From an uncultured Prevotellaceae bacterium (GTDB lineage: Bacteria; Bacteroidota; Bacteroidia; Bacteroidales; Muribaculaceae): a stretch of 64,000 nt of DNA. The notes below the pieces were generated by a model. That model ran no database searches, was not told the origin of the DNA, and saw nothing but the letters and a program-made list of their open reading frames with translations. Below are positions 8,139 to 18,100 of the stretch, piece by piece (within the stretch, counting starts at the first letter, position 1; every line of letters starts with the position of its first letter). The position numbers and the translations under genes were made by a program. The stretch is from positions 1-64,000 of the forward strand of contig CAMHNO010000010.1 of the NCBI GenBank assembly GCA_946186575.1, given 5' to 3'.

Positions 8139-8732
8139 ATGAAGAAATTTATTGCAATGACAGTTGCTGGAGTGCTTGCAATAGCATCGGTTTGTGGAAC
8201 TCAAGCCGTGGCACAAACCAGAAAAGCACAACCATTGAAAGCCGAGAAGCAGGTTCCTGCTAAGCTGGAAAGAGCCAACGATGCTCAACGCCTGCAATCT
8301 CCACAAAGAATTGAGATGGCTCCCTCAAAAATGAGAGCACAGGAGTGCGCAAAGCCCGAATGCAAGAAAGTGGAATGCCCCACTGGCGAATGCAAACCCG
8401 GTGAATGCAAGAAGGGTGAATGCAAACCCGAAGACTGCAAGGGTGGCGAGTGCCGCAAGGGCGAGTGCCAGAAGGCACAAGGCCAGTGCGGTCAAGGTGC
8501 AGCACAGCAGTGCGCCAAGGGTGCAGGCCAGCAGTGTGCTAAAGATGCAGGCCACCAGTGCGCTAAGGATGCAGGTCAGCAGTGCGCCAAGGATGCTGGC
8601 CACCAGTGTGCCAAGGGTGCTGGCCACCAGTGCGCTCACAAGTCGCCATGCTGCAAGGATGGCGCCTGCAAGATGGACGGAAGCTGTGGCAAGCCCAAAT
8701 GCAAGCCCGGTAGCACCGAGTGCTGCAAGTAA
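8139..8732 (+). CDS. cysteine-rich secreted repeat protein, function unknown
   Basis: A 197-residue protein with a signal peptide (about residues 1-25, ends TQAVAQ). The mature part is basic and holds 23 cysteines. Two repeat zones are visible: a GECK/PECK-type zone (residues 66-110, Cys about every 5 residues) and six copies of an 8-residue unit of the type QCAKDAGH (residues 124-168). The C-terminus has CC pairs (SPCCKD, TECCK). I do not recognise a family. The spacing of single Cys with Lys and His suggests metal binding or disulphide cross-linking outside the inner membrane, but that is inference. It is monocistronic, with its own promoter and a strong terminator. Confidence 0.75.
   Translation: MKKFIAMTVAGVLAIASVCGTQAVAQTRKAQPLKAEKQVPAKLERANDAQRLQSPQRIEMAPSKMRAQECAKPECKKVECPTGECKPGECKKGECKPEDCKGGECRKGECQKAQGQCGQGAAQQCAKGAGQQCAKDAGHQCAKDAGQQCAKDAGHQCAKGAGHQCAHKSPCCKDGACKMDGSCGKPKCKPGSTECCK
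8508..8640 (+). repeat. 24-bp in-frame tandem repeat
   Basis: Six repeats begin at 8508, 8532, 8556, 8580, 8604 and 8628, exactly 24 bp apart, encoding QCAK(D/G)AG(H/Q). Synonymous differences between units suggest that they are not all very recent copies. Confidence 0.9.
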
Positions 8733-8775
8733 GCATTAGCCAAACCTAAGCTTTCAGCTTTAATAACAAAAAAAT

Positions 8776-8810
8776 GGGAGGGTGATCGAAAAACAATCAC
8801 CCTCCTTTCT
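8776..8810. terminator. strong hairpin terminator
   Basis: GGAGGGTGAT (8777-8786) pairs with ATCACCCTCC (8796-8805), followed by TTTCTT. It ends the cysteine-rich gene and, with the A-run on its left side, can also serve the convergent murF-alr gene. Confidence 0.85.
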
Positions 8811-8871
8811 TATAATAAAAAATTGTTATCTATATTCATCGTTTTTCTTTCTCAACACCACATGCAATCAG

Positions 8872-11355
8872 CTACTCTCGGAAGTAGACGCGCTTGACTC
8901 GTGGCGAGATGCTGGTCAATATCTCATAGGGGATAGTGCCGCGAGCATCACTCAGCTGCTCGATGGGGTTATGACGGCCGAAGATTTCCACCTTGTCGCC
9001 CACCTGGCAGTCGGCGTCGGTCACGTCGACCATGCAGGCGTCCATGCAGATGTTGCCCACAGTTGGGCACAACGTGCCACCCACCCACACGCTGATTGCT
9101 CCGTTGCCAAAATGACGATCCATGCCGTCGGCATAGCCTATTGAGACTGTTGCGATGCGCGAGTCGCGCTCGAGCACTCCGCAGCGGCCATAGCCCACTC
9201 GTGTGCCAGCCGGCCACTCTTTGATGCTGATGATCACTGCGCGCAGCTCGGCCACTGGCACTATGCCGTCCTCGGTGCCGTCGGCCACTGTCTTGATGCC
9301 GTAGAGCCCCACTCCCATGCGCACCATGTCCATCTGGTACTCGGGGAAACGCACTATGCCAGTTGTGTTAAGGATGTGTCGCAAGATGCGATGCGAGAAG
9401 CTTGCCTGCAGCTGTGTGGCGCAGATGTCGAAGTATTCCACCTGCTCGCGTGTGAAGTCGTCCTGCTCGGGCTCGTCGGCCACACACAAGTGAGAGAACA
9501 CACTCACTGGCATGATCACGTCTTGCGATAGCAGCAGTTCAACCAGCTCAGGGATTTGTTCAAGCGTGAACCCCAAGCGGTGCATACCGCTGTCGATCTT
9601 GATGTGCACAGGAAAATTCTTGGCTCCATATTTACGTCCCTCCTTAATGAGCTGGCGTGCTTCCTCAAGACTGTAGACCTCAGGTTCAAGGAAGCGGTCG
9701 AACATTGCCTTATAGTTCACGGTGCTTGGGTTGAGCACGATAATGGGCAGGGTGATGCCAGCCTTGCGCAGCTCCACGCCCTCGTCTTGCACCGCCACTG
9801 CCAGATAGGTAGCGCCACAGTCCTGCAACGTCTTGGCTATCTCATAGGAGCCAGTGCCGTAGCCCGATGCCTTGACCATGGCCACAGACTTGGTGTTGAA
9901 ATCAACCCTCGACTTGAGGAACTTGAAATTGCTGGCAAGTGCATTGAGGTCGATTTCCTCAACAGTCTGATGGCGGCTCACCTCGAGCATCTCCACAATC
10001 TGGAAGAACTCGAAGCGCGAGGCTCCCTTAATGAGCACCGTTTCGTTGTCGAAGTCGCCCTGGCTCATGTTCTCGAGGAAGTCGGCCGTCGACTCGAAGA
10101 AGAGGTCGCGTCCGCTCTTGAAATACTTGCTATAGCGGCACATCTCAGGGCCAACGCCTATCAAGCGAGTGATGCCCTTGCTGCGAAGCAGCTCGCTGAC
10201 GCGAATGTAGAGCTCATCGTCGCTGAAAGCCTCGGGCATGAGGTCGCTTAAGATCACTGTGGTGTGCTGCTGCGGGTTGCAGCGTCGCAGCATGAAGTCG
10301 AGAGCTGGCGATAGGGAGTTGTAGTCGCTGGTGTAGCCATCGGCAATGATGGTGCACTCGTTCACTCCCTCAATCACATTGATGCGCGTTCCCACAGGGG
10401 TGAGAGCCTTCACCCGCTCAACAATCACGCTTGTGCTCACACCCAGATATAGCATAACAGCCACACAGGTTGCCACATTTTCAAGGTCTCGGTCGCTGGT
10501 GAAAGGCACGTCGAGAACAAAATCGGAGCCCTCGTGCGAGCATTCCATCACAGAGTGGTTGTCGCGCTTGACCACATTGCGCACATAGAGCCACTGATTC
10601 TCATCGTTGCGCGACCACCCCACGTCTTGCGCCACATAGAAGATGGGCTCGATGGTTGATGCCACCAGCTGGTCGTCGGCACAATACACTATGCTCTCGC
10701 AGCTATTAAGAATCTTGGCTTTCTCCTCAACCTTCTCTTGCATAGAGGCAAAGCCCTCGTTGTGCTCGTCGCCAATGTTGGTGATGATGCCAATGGTAGG
10801 CCTTATCATGGCCTGCACACGTGCCATCTCGCCAGTCTTGCTCACACCGGCCTCGATGATGGCAAGCGAGGTGTTGTCGTCGATGTCCCACAGCGAGAGC
10901 GGCACTCCTATCTGGCTATTGTAGCTGCGCGGTGAGCGCACGATGTGGTAGTCGTCCTTGAGCAGCTGATAGAGCCACTCCTTCACAGTAGTCTTGCCAC
11001 GGCTGCCAGTGATGCCAATGATGGGAATGTGGAACCGCTTGCGGTGATAGGTGGCGATCGACTGCATGGCATCGAGTGTGCTCTCCACTCGCAGGAAGTT
11101 GGCCTCGCGCATGGCATGAATGTCGATGTTGCCGCTGTATTCAATCACAAAGTTGCGCACTCCCTTGTTGTAGAGGTGCTTCACATAGCGGTGTCCGTCG
11201 TCGTTCTGAGTTGCTATTGCAAAAAAGAGAGTCTCGGCAGGATAGGTGAGCGACCGTGAGTCGGTGAGCAGCTGACTCACCTCGGCATCCTTGTTGCGAA
11301 GCTCACTTTTGTCAATTTCCAGCACCTGTGCTATTTCTTGAATCGAGTATTTCAT
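8872..11355 (-). CDS. murF-alr: MurF-alanine racemase fusion
   Basis: A bifunctional cytosolic enzyme of 827 residues. The N-terminal half (about 1-450) is a MurF-type ligase adding D-Ala-D-Ala to UDP-MurNAc-tripeptide, with the ATP loop GITGSRGKTT at 114-123. The C-terminal half (about 460-827) is alanine racemase, with the PLP lysine Lys495 in MVKASGYGTGS and the C-terminal RVGYGRCG segment. This fusion is known in Bacteroidetes. It couples production of D-alanine to its use in peptidoglycan. It lies downstream of a GSCFA gene, from which it is separated by 113 bp that include an array of 10-bp repeats. Confidence 0.96.
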   Translation of the reverse strand: MKYSIQEIAQVLEIDKSELRNKDAEVSQLLTDSRSLTYPAETLFFAIATQNDDGHRYVKHLYNKGVRNFVIEYSGNIDIHAMREANFLRVESTLDAMQSIATYHRKRFHIPIIGITGSRGKTTVKEWLYQLLKDDYHIVRSPRSYNSQIGVPLSLWDIDDNTSLAIIEAGVSKTGEMARVQAMIRPTIGIITNIGDEHNEGFASMQEKVEEKAKILNSCESIVYCADDQLVASTIEPIFYVAQDVGWSRNDENQWLYVRNVVKRDNHSVMECSHEGSDFVLDVPFTSDRDLENVATCVAVMLYLGVSTSVIVERVKALTPVGTRINVIEGVNECTIIADGYTSDYNSLSPALDFMLRRCNPQQHTTVILSDLMPEAFSDDELYIRVSELLRSKGITRLIGVGPEMCRYSKYFKSGRDLFFESTADFLENMSQGDFDNETVLIKGASRFEFFQIVEMLEVSRHQTVEEIDLNALASNFKFLKSRVDFNTKSVAMVKASGYGTGSYEIAKTLQDCGATYLAVAVQDEGVELRKAGITLPIIVLNPSTVNYKAMFDRFLEPEVYSLEEARQLIKEGRKYGAKNFPVHIKIDSGMHRLGFTLEQIPELVELLLSQDVIMPVSVFSHLCVADEPEQDDFTREQVEYFDICATQLQASFSHRILRHILNTTGIVRFPEYQMDMVRMGVGLYGIKTVADGTEDGIVPVAELRAVIISIKEWPAGTRVGYGRCGVLERDSRIATVSIGYADGMDRHFGNGAISVWVGGTLCPTVGNICMDACMVDVTDADCQVGDKVEIFGRHNPIEQLSDARGTIPYEILTSISPRVKRVYFRE

Positions 11356-11370
11356 ATAGTTGTGAGTTTA

Positions 11371-11450
11371 TGAGTTTCTATGAGTTACTATGAGCTACTA
11401 TGAGCTACTATGAGTTACTATGAGCTACTATGAGTTACTATGAGCTACTA
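11371..11450 (-). repeat. eight units of a 10-bp spacer repeat
   Basis: Eight consecutive 10-bp units of the type TGAGYTACTA (plus strand), i.e. TAGTARCTCA on the coding strand, fill most of the spacer between the GSCFA gene and murF-alr, ending 16 bp before the murF-alr start codon. Confidence 0.95.
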
Positions 11451-11468
11451 TGCATTATGCATTATTAA

Positions 11469-12419
11469 TTACACCTTAATATAAGGGTATTCTTTCTTGA
11501 GGTTGGCAATCACGGCTTGGGTGTCGGCGTTGAAGCGAGCCACCACATCAGGGTTGTTGCTCATGGGGCGGTGCTTTAGGCGCTTGGTCACTCGTTCGCA
11601 GCGTGCTATGGCCTGAGTTGAGTGGTCGTCGAAGTAGGTGGCCTGGAATGTCTGCCAGATGTACTCTATTGCCACGTCGCTCGGGTGCACCATGTCGGCA
11701 TTGTAGAAGCGATAGTCGCGCAGGTCGTCGACGACAATCTCGAAGGCAGGAAAATATCCCACCCACTCCTTGTGGCTGCGCACCACATTGCTCACTGCCA
11801 CCCGCAGCACTGCCTTGCTCAGCGAGTTCATCTCAAGTCCGTCAGCGATGTGGCGAATGGGGCTCACCGTGAAGAGCACGCGCAACTCGGGGTTGAACTC
11901 GTGCAGGTGGTCGAGTGCGGCAGTGAGGGCGCTGGTAATCTCGTCGACGCTCGCGAGCCTGCGCGTGAACTCATGCTGCGGCACCTTGTGGCAGTTGTTC
12001 ACCACCTGGCCGGTGTCGCGGCGGCGGTAGACCACAGCAGTGCCCAAGGTGAGCACCAGAGTGTGGCACGCTTGCAGGTGGGCGTGGGCGGTGGCTATGC
12101 TCTGGTTCATGCGTTCGAGGGCAGCTTCTTTGCTTGCCATCGAGAACCGTGAGTGAAAGTCATAGTTGCTCCACACGCCGTTACTGAGAAAGAGGTCGAT
12201 GCCTGCAACGGGCTCGCCATCGATGAGCTTGTGCAGCAGCGCGGCCATGCTGAGGGGGTTGAACACAGTGCCAAATGGGTTGACCACCACATCGACCATA
12301 GCATCGCTCAGGCGCGCGCCCACGTTGTCGCTGAAGCATGACCCCATGAGCATGAATTTGTGGCTGTGGCGCATGAAGCGGTGGCCGTCGCGGGGGTGGA
12401 TGACAGTGCGGAATTCCAT
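11469..12419 (-). CDS. GSCFA domain protein
   Basis: A 316-residue protein with the family-naming motif GSCFSDN at residues 26-32 and a C-terminal DMVHPSDVAIEYIW segment, in the style of GDSL/SGNH hydrolases (nucleophile block and late Asp-His block). No signal peptide is visible. GSCFA proteins are common in Bacteroidetes, but no reaction has been firmly assigned to my knowledge. It is upstream of murF-alr on the same strand, so a role tied to cell-wall metabolism is possible but unproven. Confidence 0.88.
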   Translation of the reverse strand: MEFRTVIHPRDGHRFMRHSHKFMLMGSCFSDNVGARLSDAMVDVVVNPFGTVFNPLSMAALLHKLIDGEPVAGIDLFLSNGVWSNYDFHSRFSMASKEAALERMNQSIATAHAHLQACHTLVLTLGTAVVYRRRDTGQVVNNCHKVPQHEFTRRLASVDEITSALTAALDHLHEFNPELRVLFTVSPIRHIADGLEMNSLSKAVLRVAVSNVVRSHKEWVGYFPAFEIVVDDLRDYRFYNADMVHPSDVAIEYIWQTFQATYFDDHSTQAIARCERVTKRLKHRPMSNNPDVVARFNADTQAVIANLKKEYPYIKV

Positions 12420-12443
12420 AACTCAATTTTTGTTTTAAGTTTG

Positions 12444-12451
12444 CAAATATA
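12444..12451 (-). promoter_or_regulatory. -7 box for the GSCFA gene
   Basis: TATATTTG on the minus strand, 25 bp from the GSCFA start codon. Confidence 0.6.
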
Positions 12452-12629
12452 ATGATTGGTGATGAATAATAAAATTTTTTTTTCAAAAATTCACGAACTT
12501 GCCACTGAAAAGCGCATTTGAGCAAGCGAGTGCGTGACGGGGGCAGAGAGCGAGAAGCGGCTGTGCCTTATTAAATCTTAAAAAAGTTGTAAAAGGGGTG
12601 AAAAATGAGGAAAATCGAACAAAATGCGT

Positions 12630-12637
12630 TAACTTTG
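12630..12637 (+). promoter_or_regulatory. -7 box for glyS
   Basis: TAACTTTG, 52 bp upstream of the ATG at 12689. Because this box lies downstream of an upstream in-frame ATG (12605), it argues for the later start. Confidence 0.65.
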
Positions 12638-12688
12638 CAGCTTGTAAGCAAAAAAAATGTTGAACAAAAAGAATACTTTATATTAGAA

Positions 12689-14230
12689 ATGGCACAGAAC
12701 GAGGAGGTTTTCAAGAAGATTGTATCGCACTGCAAGGAATACGGGTTTGTGTTCCCGTCGAGTGAGATTTATGACGGCCTGGGGGCGGTGTATGACTATG
12801 GTCAGAACGGCGTCGAGCTGAAGAACAACATCAAGCGCTACTGGTGGGAAGCGATGACTCTGCTGCACGAGAACATCGTGGGCATTGACTCGGCGGTGTT
12901 TATGCACCCCACAATCTGGAAAGCGAGTGGTCACGTCGACGCGTTTAACGACCCCCTGATTGACAATCGCGACAGCAAGAAGCGCTACCGTGCCGACGTG
13001 CTCATCGAGGACCAGCTTGGCAAAATCGAGGAGAAGATGGACAAGGAGGTGGCCAAGGCAAAGAAGCGCTTTGGCGAGAGCTTTGACGAGGCGATGTTCC
13101 GCCAGACCAACCCGCGCGTGGTTGCCAACCAGAAGAAGTGGGACGAGCTGCACTCACGCTTTGAGAAGGCGATGAACGACAACGACCTGGACGAACTCAA
13201 GCAGATAATCCTGGACTACGAGATTGTTGACCCCATAAGTGGCACGCGCAACTGGACCGACGTGCGCCAGTTTAACCTGATGTTCAAAACACAGATGGGC
13301 AGCAGCAGCGACAACACGATGGACGTGTATCTGCGTCCTGAAACCGCCCAGGGAATCTTTGTCAACTTCCTCAATGTACAGAAGACCGGGCGCATGCGCC
13401 TGCCATTTGGCATTGCTCAGATAGGCAAGGCTTTCCGCAACGAGATTGTGGCTCGCCAGTTTGTGTTCCGCATGCGTGAGTTTGAGCAGATGGAGATGCA
13501 ATTCTTCGTTCGTCCCGGCGAGGAGCTGAAGTGGTTTGAGGTGTGGAAGGAGCGTCGCCTGCAGTGGCACAAGGCGCTGGGCATGGGCGACGAGAAGTAC
13601 CGCTTCCACGATCACGAGAAGCTGGCTCACTATGCCAACGCCGCCACCGACATCGAGTTTCACATGCCGTTTGGCTTTAAGGAGGTGGAGGGCATACACA
13701 GCCGCACCAACTTTGACCTGTCGCAGCACGAGAAGTACAGCGGCAAGAAGATTCAATACTTCGACCCAGAGCTCAACGAGAGCTACACTCCTTATGTGAT
13801 TGAGACCTCGATAGGCGTTGACCGCATGTTCCTCTCGGTGATGTGCTCGAGCTATGAAGAGCAGCAGCTCGAGGGCGGCGACACACGCGTGGTGCTGCAC
13901 CTGCCCAAGGCTCTGGCTCCGGTGAAGTGCGCCATTCTGCCGCTTGTGCGCAAGGACGGCATGCCCGAGAAGGCTCGCGAAATCATGGACATGCTCAAGT
14001 TTGACTTCGCCTGCCGCTACGACGAGAAGGACAGCGTGGGCAAGCGTTACCGCCGCATGGACGCCATAGGCACCCCCTACTGCATCACCATCGACGGACA
14101 GACCTGCGAGGACAACACTGTGACACTGCGCGACCGCGACACAATGGAGCAGCAGCGTGTGGCCATTGCCGACCTTGCAGCAATCATAGGCGAGCAGTGC
14201 AGCCTGAACGCCCTGCTCAAGAAGCTGTAA
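12689..14230 (+). CDS. glyS: glycine--tRNA ligase, single-chain class II
   Basis: Charges tRNA-Gly in the cytosol. With the start at 12689 the protein is 513 residues beginning MAQNEEVFKKIVSHCKEYGF, normal for the dimeric single-chain GlyRS. Visible class II features include YDYGQNGVELKNNIKRYWW, the PETAQGIFVNF segment, FGIAQIGKAFRNEI (motif 2) and the C-terminal anticodon-binding domain (KCAILPLVRKDG). An in-frame ATG at 12605 would add 28 residues, but a promoter box lies inside that extension. A downstream FKBP gene follows after a repeat-filled gap. Confidence 0.97.
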   Translation: MAQNEEVFKKIVSHCKEYGFVFPSSEIYDGLGAVYDYGQNGVELKNNIKRYWWEAMTLLHENIVGIDSAVFMHPTIWKASGHVDAFNDPLIDNRDSKKRYRADVLIEDQLGKIEEKMDKEVAKAKKRFGESFDEAMFRQTNPRVVANQKKWDELHSRFEKAMNDNDLDELKQIILDYEIVDPISGTRNWTDVRQFNLMFKTQMGSSSDNTMDVYLRPETAQGIFVNFLNVQKTGRMRLPFGIAQIGKAFRNEIVARQFVFRMREFEQMEMQFFVRPGEELKWFEVWKERRLQWHKALGMGDEKYRFHDHEKLAHYANAATDIEFHMPFGFKEVEGIHSRTNFDLSQHEKYSGKKIQYFDPELNESYTPYVIETSIGVDRMFLSVMCSSYEEQQLEGGDTRVVLHLPKALAPVKCAILPLVRKDGMPEKAREIMDMLKFDFACRYDEKDSVGKRYRRMDAIGTPYCITIDGQTCEDNTVTLRDRDTMEQQRVAIADLAAIIGEQCSLNALLKKL

Positions 14231-14246
14231 CAATTCACACTGCTCA

Positions 14247-14286
14247 GTAACTCATAGCAACTCATAGTAATTCATAGCAATTCATA
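14247..14286 (+). repeat. four units of the 10-bp spacer repeat
   Basis: Four units of the type GTAAYTCATA, the plus-strand form of the unit seen at 1.8 and 11.4 kb, run right up to the ATG at 14290. The orientation relative to transcription is the same as at the other sites. Confidence 0.9.
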
Positions 14287-14289
14287 GTA

Positions 14290-14847
14290 ATGAAGAAGAT
14301 TCCTTTTATATTAATTATTGTGATGCTGCTTGGCGTCATGGGAACTTCGTGCCTCAAGGACGAAGACGAGAAGAATGCCGACAAGTATGCCGAGTGGCAC
14401 GACATCAACATTGCGTGGTACGAAGGCCAGTCACAGCTCATCGAGAATGGAAAGAAAGTGTACACTGCTTTCACTGCGCCCTGGGACCCAGCGGCCGAGG
14501 TGCTGATACACTGGTATAACGACACAAGCAAGACTCAGGGCAACCTCAAGCCGTTGTTCTCGTCGATGGTAGACGTGAAATACAAGCTCCGGCTCTACGA
14601 CGGCACACCCATCGACTCGTCGTTCACAAGCACGACGCCTGCCGACAGCCTCTTCCGCTGCCGCTTGAGCACCGGCGTGATTGAGGGCTGGGCAATCGCC
14701 ATCCCGCAGATGCACGTGGGCGACAGTTGCCGCGTTATCATTCCTTACAATGTGGGCTACGGCTCTACTGCCAGCGGCGACATCAAGCCCTACTCCACCC
14801 TGCAGTTCGACATCAAGCTGGTGGGCATCCCCTACTACGAGAAATAA
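14290..14847 (+). CDS. FKBP-type peptidyl-prolyl isomerase lipoprotein
   Basis: A 185-residue lipoprotein: signal peptide with lipobox MGTSC (Cys21), then an FKBP domain. The FKBP core is visible in DGTPIDSSF, STGVIEGWAIAIPQMHVGDSCRV, IPYNVGYG and LQFDIKLVGI, matching the usual strand order. Bacteroidales often carry several such periplasm-facing lipoprotein isomerases, thought to help exported proteins fold. It is likely co-transcribed with glyS, since no promoter box is visible in the 59-bp gap. Confidence 0.88.
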   Translation: MKKIPFILIIVMLLGVMGTSCLKDEDEKNADKYAEWHDINIAWYEGQSQLIENGKKVYTAFTAPWDPAAEVLIHWYNDTSKTQGNLKPLFSSMVDVKYKLRLYDGTPIDSSFTSTTPADSLFRCRLSTGVIEGWAIAIPQMHVGDSCRVIIPYNVGYGSTASGDIKPYSTLQFDIKLVGIPYYEK

Positions 14848-15013
14848 AACTTCCCGATTTCTGTCATCGGAACACAAAATAGTGAAGGTAGAGTTTTTTA
14901 ATCCTGCCTTCGCTTTTTGTTTTGCCCTGCCACAAAGGGGCATCAGTATTGATTTTTTTAGTTTTAGGAAGATGTCTGTTAAAAATGATTTTACACTTTT
15001 TTAATAAAACTTC

Positions 15014-15044
15014 TTTGATTTTTCAATCAAAATACATAATTTTG
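15014..15044 (+). promoter_or_regulatory. promoter of the giant LRR gene
   Basis: -33 TTTG (15014-15017), a 19-bp spacer, and -7 TAATTTTG (15037-15044). The start codon is at 15135, giving a leader of about 85 nt. Confidence 0.7.
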
Positions 15045-15134
15045 TTCGTTTTTAGCAATAACATCTAAGAAATACACCAAACTTGCATTACAATAGAGAT
15101 AAAATCAAAATAACCATATAAATTTTTATACATC

Positions 15135-18100
15135 ATGAGAAGAATTTTACTAAGAAAACACTGCACTATGCTGCTATTGGCAGTCGTTGTCGCTGCTTGG
15201 AGCACTCCGGCGTGGGCCGCAATCAAGATTCATGTGAGGACTACCAGCGGAGTTGCGGCACCTCATTTATATGTGTGGGACAATGATGAGACTCCATTGA
15301 ATGGTACATGGCCAGGAGAAGTGATGACAACTACCACAACAGCCTACGATGGCTCCTCATGGTATGTTGCGACTTTCAACGAGAGTACTGTAAATGCCAT
15401 CATTAATGACGGAAGTAACCAAACAGAAAATATCACTGGAATTAATGGTGACAGATACTATGAGTATCAAGGAGGCTCCACCTATTATAATCTCACAAAC
15501 ATGTACATTATACCAAGTGGGGCTGTTTATAAAGATGGCAAACTATTTGTGTATTTTGTAAACACAAGCCAATGGGGAACTCCTTATGCTTGGATTTACA
15601 AGGACGGCCAAAACTTCACTGGAGGGAATTGGCCAGGTCAGCCTATGACCAAGGTAGACGGTTCTGATAACCTGTGGTCATGGGAAGCAGATAACACAGG
15701 AACACCTACCAAAGTAATCTTCAGTGACAATGGATCAAGTGAAAGCATCGCAATGGACTGGGTCAATGGTGGTTATTATAGCACTAATTCATTAATCACT
15801 ACCATTAATCAACTTCAGCTCAATGCAACTTACTTCCCCGATGCGAACTTCCGTGCAGCACTTGCCGAAGCATTGAATGTAAACGAAGGTGACAATATCT
15901 ATCCAAACAATGTGAAAGTTCTCGACGTGAGCGGTAAAGGAATTAGCAATCTTGCAGGTATTGCCAACTTTACTAATCTTGAGGAACTTTATGCGTCAAG
16001 CAATAACATCACTTATGGCGACCTTACAGCTCTTCATAGATTGCGCATTCTTGATGTTCATGGGAATAGTGGCCTGAAAGGTTTTGGTGTAAACGCCGCT
16101 TCTACTTCCAACCCTATTCTTAATCTTCCACCTGCTGGAAGTAATGTCTTAGAATATATAGATATTTCAAGTTGTGCTTTGCAATATTGTAATCAAGCTG
16201 CTTTTGCTGATCGTGTGGCAAACACTCTTGAAACTTTAATTATCTCCAACAACTACGACCACTATCATTTCAATAGCGTACCCGCGTTAAATACATTGTC
16301 AAAGCTCAAATATTTTGACATGAGTGGTTGTGATGCTACACCAGCAAATGTTATTAGCTCATTTAGTGCAACACAAAAATCCACTCTTGAGTATTTGGAT
16401 TTGAGCAACAGCCATATGACTTCAAATGGCGCAGCACAAACTCTTGATGGATTTACAGCCCTTGAGACGTTTAAGTTTGGTTCTCAAGCATCATGGGCCA
16501 ACACAATGACCATCACCAACTGTCCAGCTCTAACTCTGATTGATGTGAGCGGAAATGTTAAGATGACTGGCCTCACCATCAACAATAGTGGTATCACCAC
16601 TCTTAACTTCCCAGAAGCAACGACTTTGACAGGTCTCACGGCTCTGACTACTCTGAATGTTTCGAATAACCCCTTCACTGTGCTGAACATTCCACAGACT
16701 CCAAATTCATTGCTCACTGTCACCGCCAATGATTGTAGCGTTATGACAGGGATTCTTGCCGAGCACAATAAGTCGAAACTGCAATATGTCACAGCACATA
16801 ATTGCCCAGCTTTGACCGACATTACCATCAATGGTGCTGACATCTATTTCAACAAGCAATTGAATGCCTTCGACGCTACCAACAAGAGCACTCTCGTAAC
16901 ACTTGACTTGTCGAACGATGCCATGTCGACCAATTATGCACTTGATGGTTTCACCGCTTTGCAGACTGTAGATTTCGACAACAACTACATGGAAGGCAAC
17001 AACAACACTATTCATGAGTTTACTGCTACCAATTGCCCAGCGTTGACAAGTGTCAACTTGGGTGGCATTACCAACATGCAAACTGTGACTCTCACAAATA
17101 ACGGTTTCAGCAATAATAGCTATCCTGTAGTGACTGTGGATGCAGGTGCAAGCAATGTTGTTTTAGACTTCAGTAACAACAACTTCACTGCTGTTCCCAA
17201 CATTCAGGCAAGTCAAATCAATGTTCTGAAATTGAATAACAATCAGCTCAACGGCATCAAAATTCCCAATGGCTGCAATGTGAATTATCTCTACGCTCAG
17301 AACAACAACTTTGGCAGTGGTACTTATACTCTGCCACAGACTTCTCTTGTGGGTCTTGACTTGGGCAACAACGGCTTCACCAAGTTTAAAGCCGAGGACA
17401 ACAAATCGCTTATGTCACTGGCTTTGTATCCCAACAATGCTCTTACCGAGATTGAACTGCACGGAAACACCGCCCTTACTCAGACCAGCCCCGATGGAGT
17501 TATCGAGAGCAATAATGGCCTTTACATCAAGGGTCTGAGCAGCTTGCAGACACTTAACATTGAGAACAGCTCGTTTAGCAAACTGGGGCAGCAGAACTCG
17601 CTGCAGGGTGTCACTGGCTTGAAGACATTGAAGGCTCGCCACAACAATTTCACCACGTTCACCAACGGCTCAACCACCTTGGGCAGCGGTGGCAACATTC
17701 GCATTCCTGCCCCTACCGAGTCGAGCCTTGAGCACCTCACGGCTCTGGAATATCTCGATCTTGCCTACAACAACCTGCAAGACAGTGTTCACCTGTATAA
17801 AAACGTCAACCTCAAGCATCTCGACGTGAGTCACAACAACGAGATTCGCGGAGTGATTGACGGCACCATCACGCCGAGCGATGTGGCCGCACAAAACGCC
17901 ATGCGCACCAAGAAAGCTAAACGCTTAGTGAAATATGGCATGTACTATGGCGACAAGGGCGAGCTTACCGACGCTCTCTATGCTCAAGCTTGCGCAGTGC
18001 AGAACCCGCGCCAGGTGCCTTTCGACATTCGCTATGAGGACTTGAACGACACAACGGGCCTTTACCACCTTGACCTCCAGAAAAATGTTAATCTTGAGTG

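Noticed and set aside
12530-12629. A T-box or other riboswitch upstream of glyS
   Set aside because: No specifier or antiterminator structure is recognisable, and T-boxes are not expected in Bacteroidetes.
12605-12688. A longer N-terminus for glyS from the ATG at 12605
   Set aside because: A TAnnTTTG box lies at 12630-12637 inside the extension, and the standard GlyRS N-terminus begins at 12689.
13154-14233. A 359-codon open frame antisense to glyS
   Set aside because: It is a reverse-frame shadow of a strongly conserved tRNA synthetase gene; composition is Leu/Val/His-rich with no domain.
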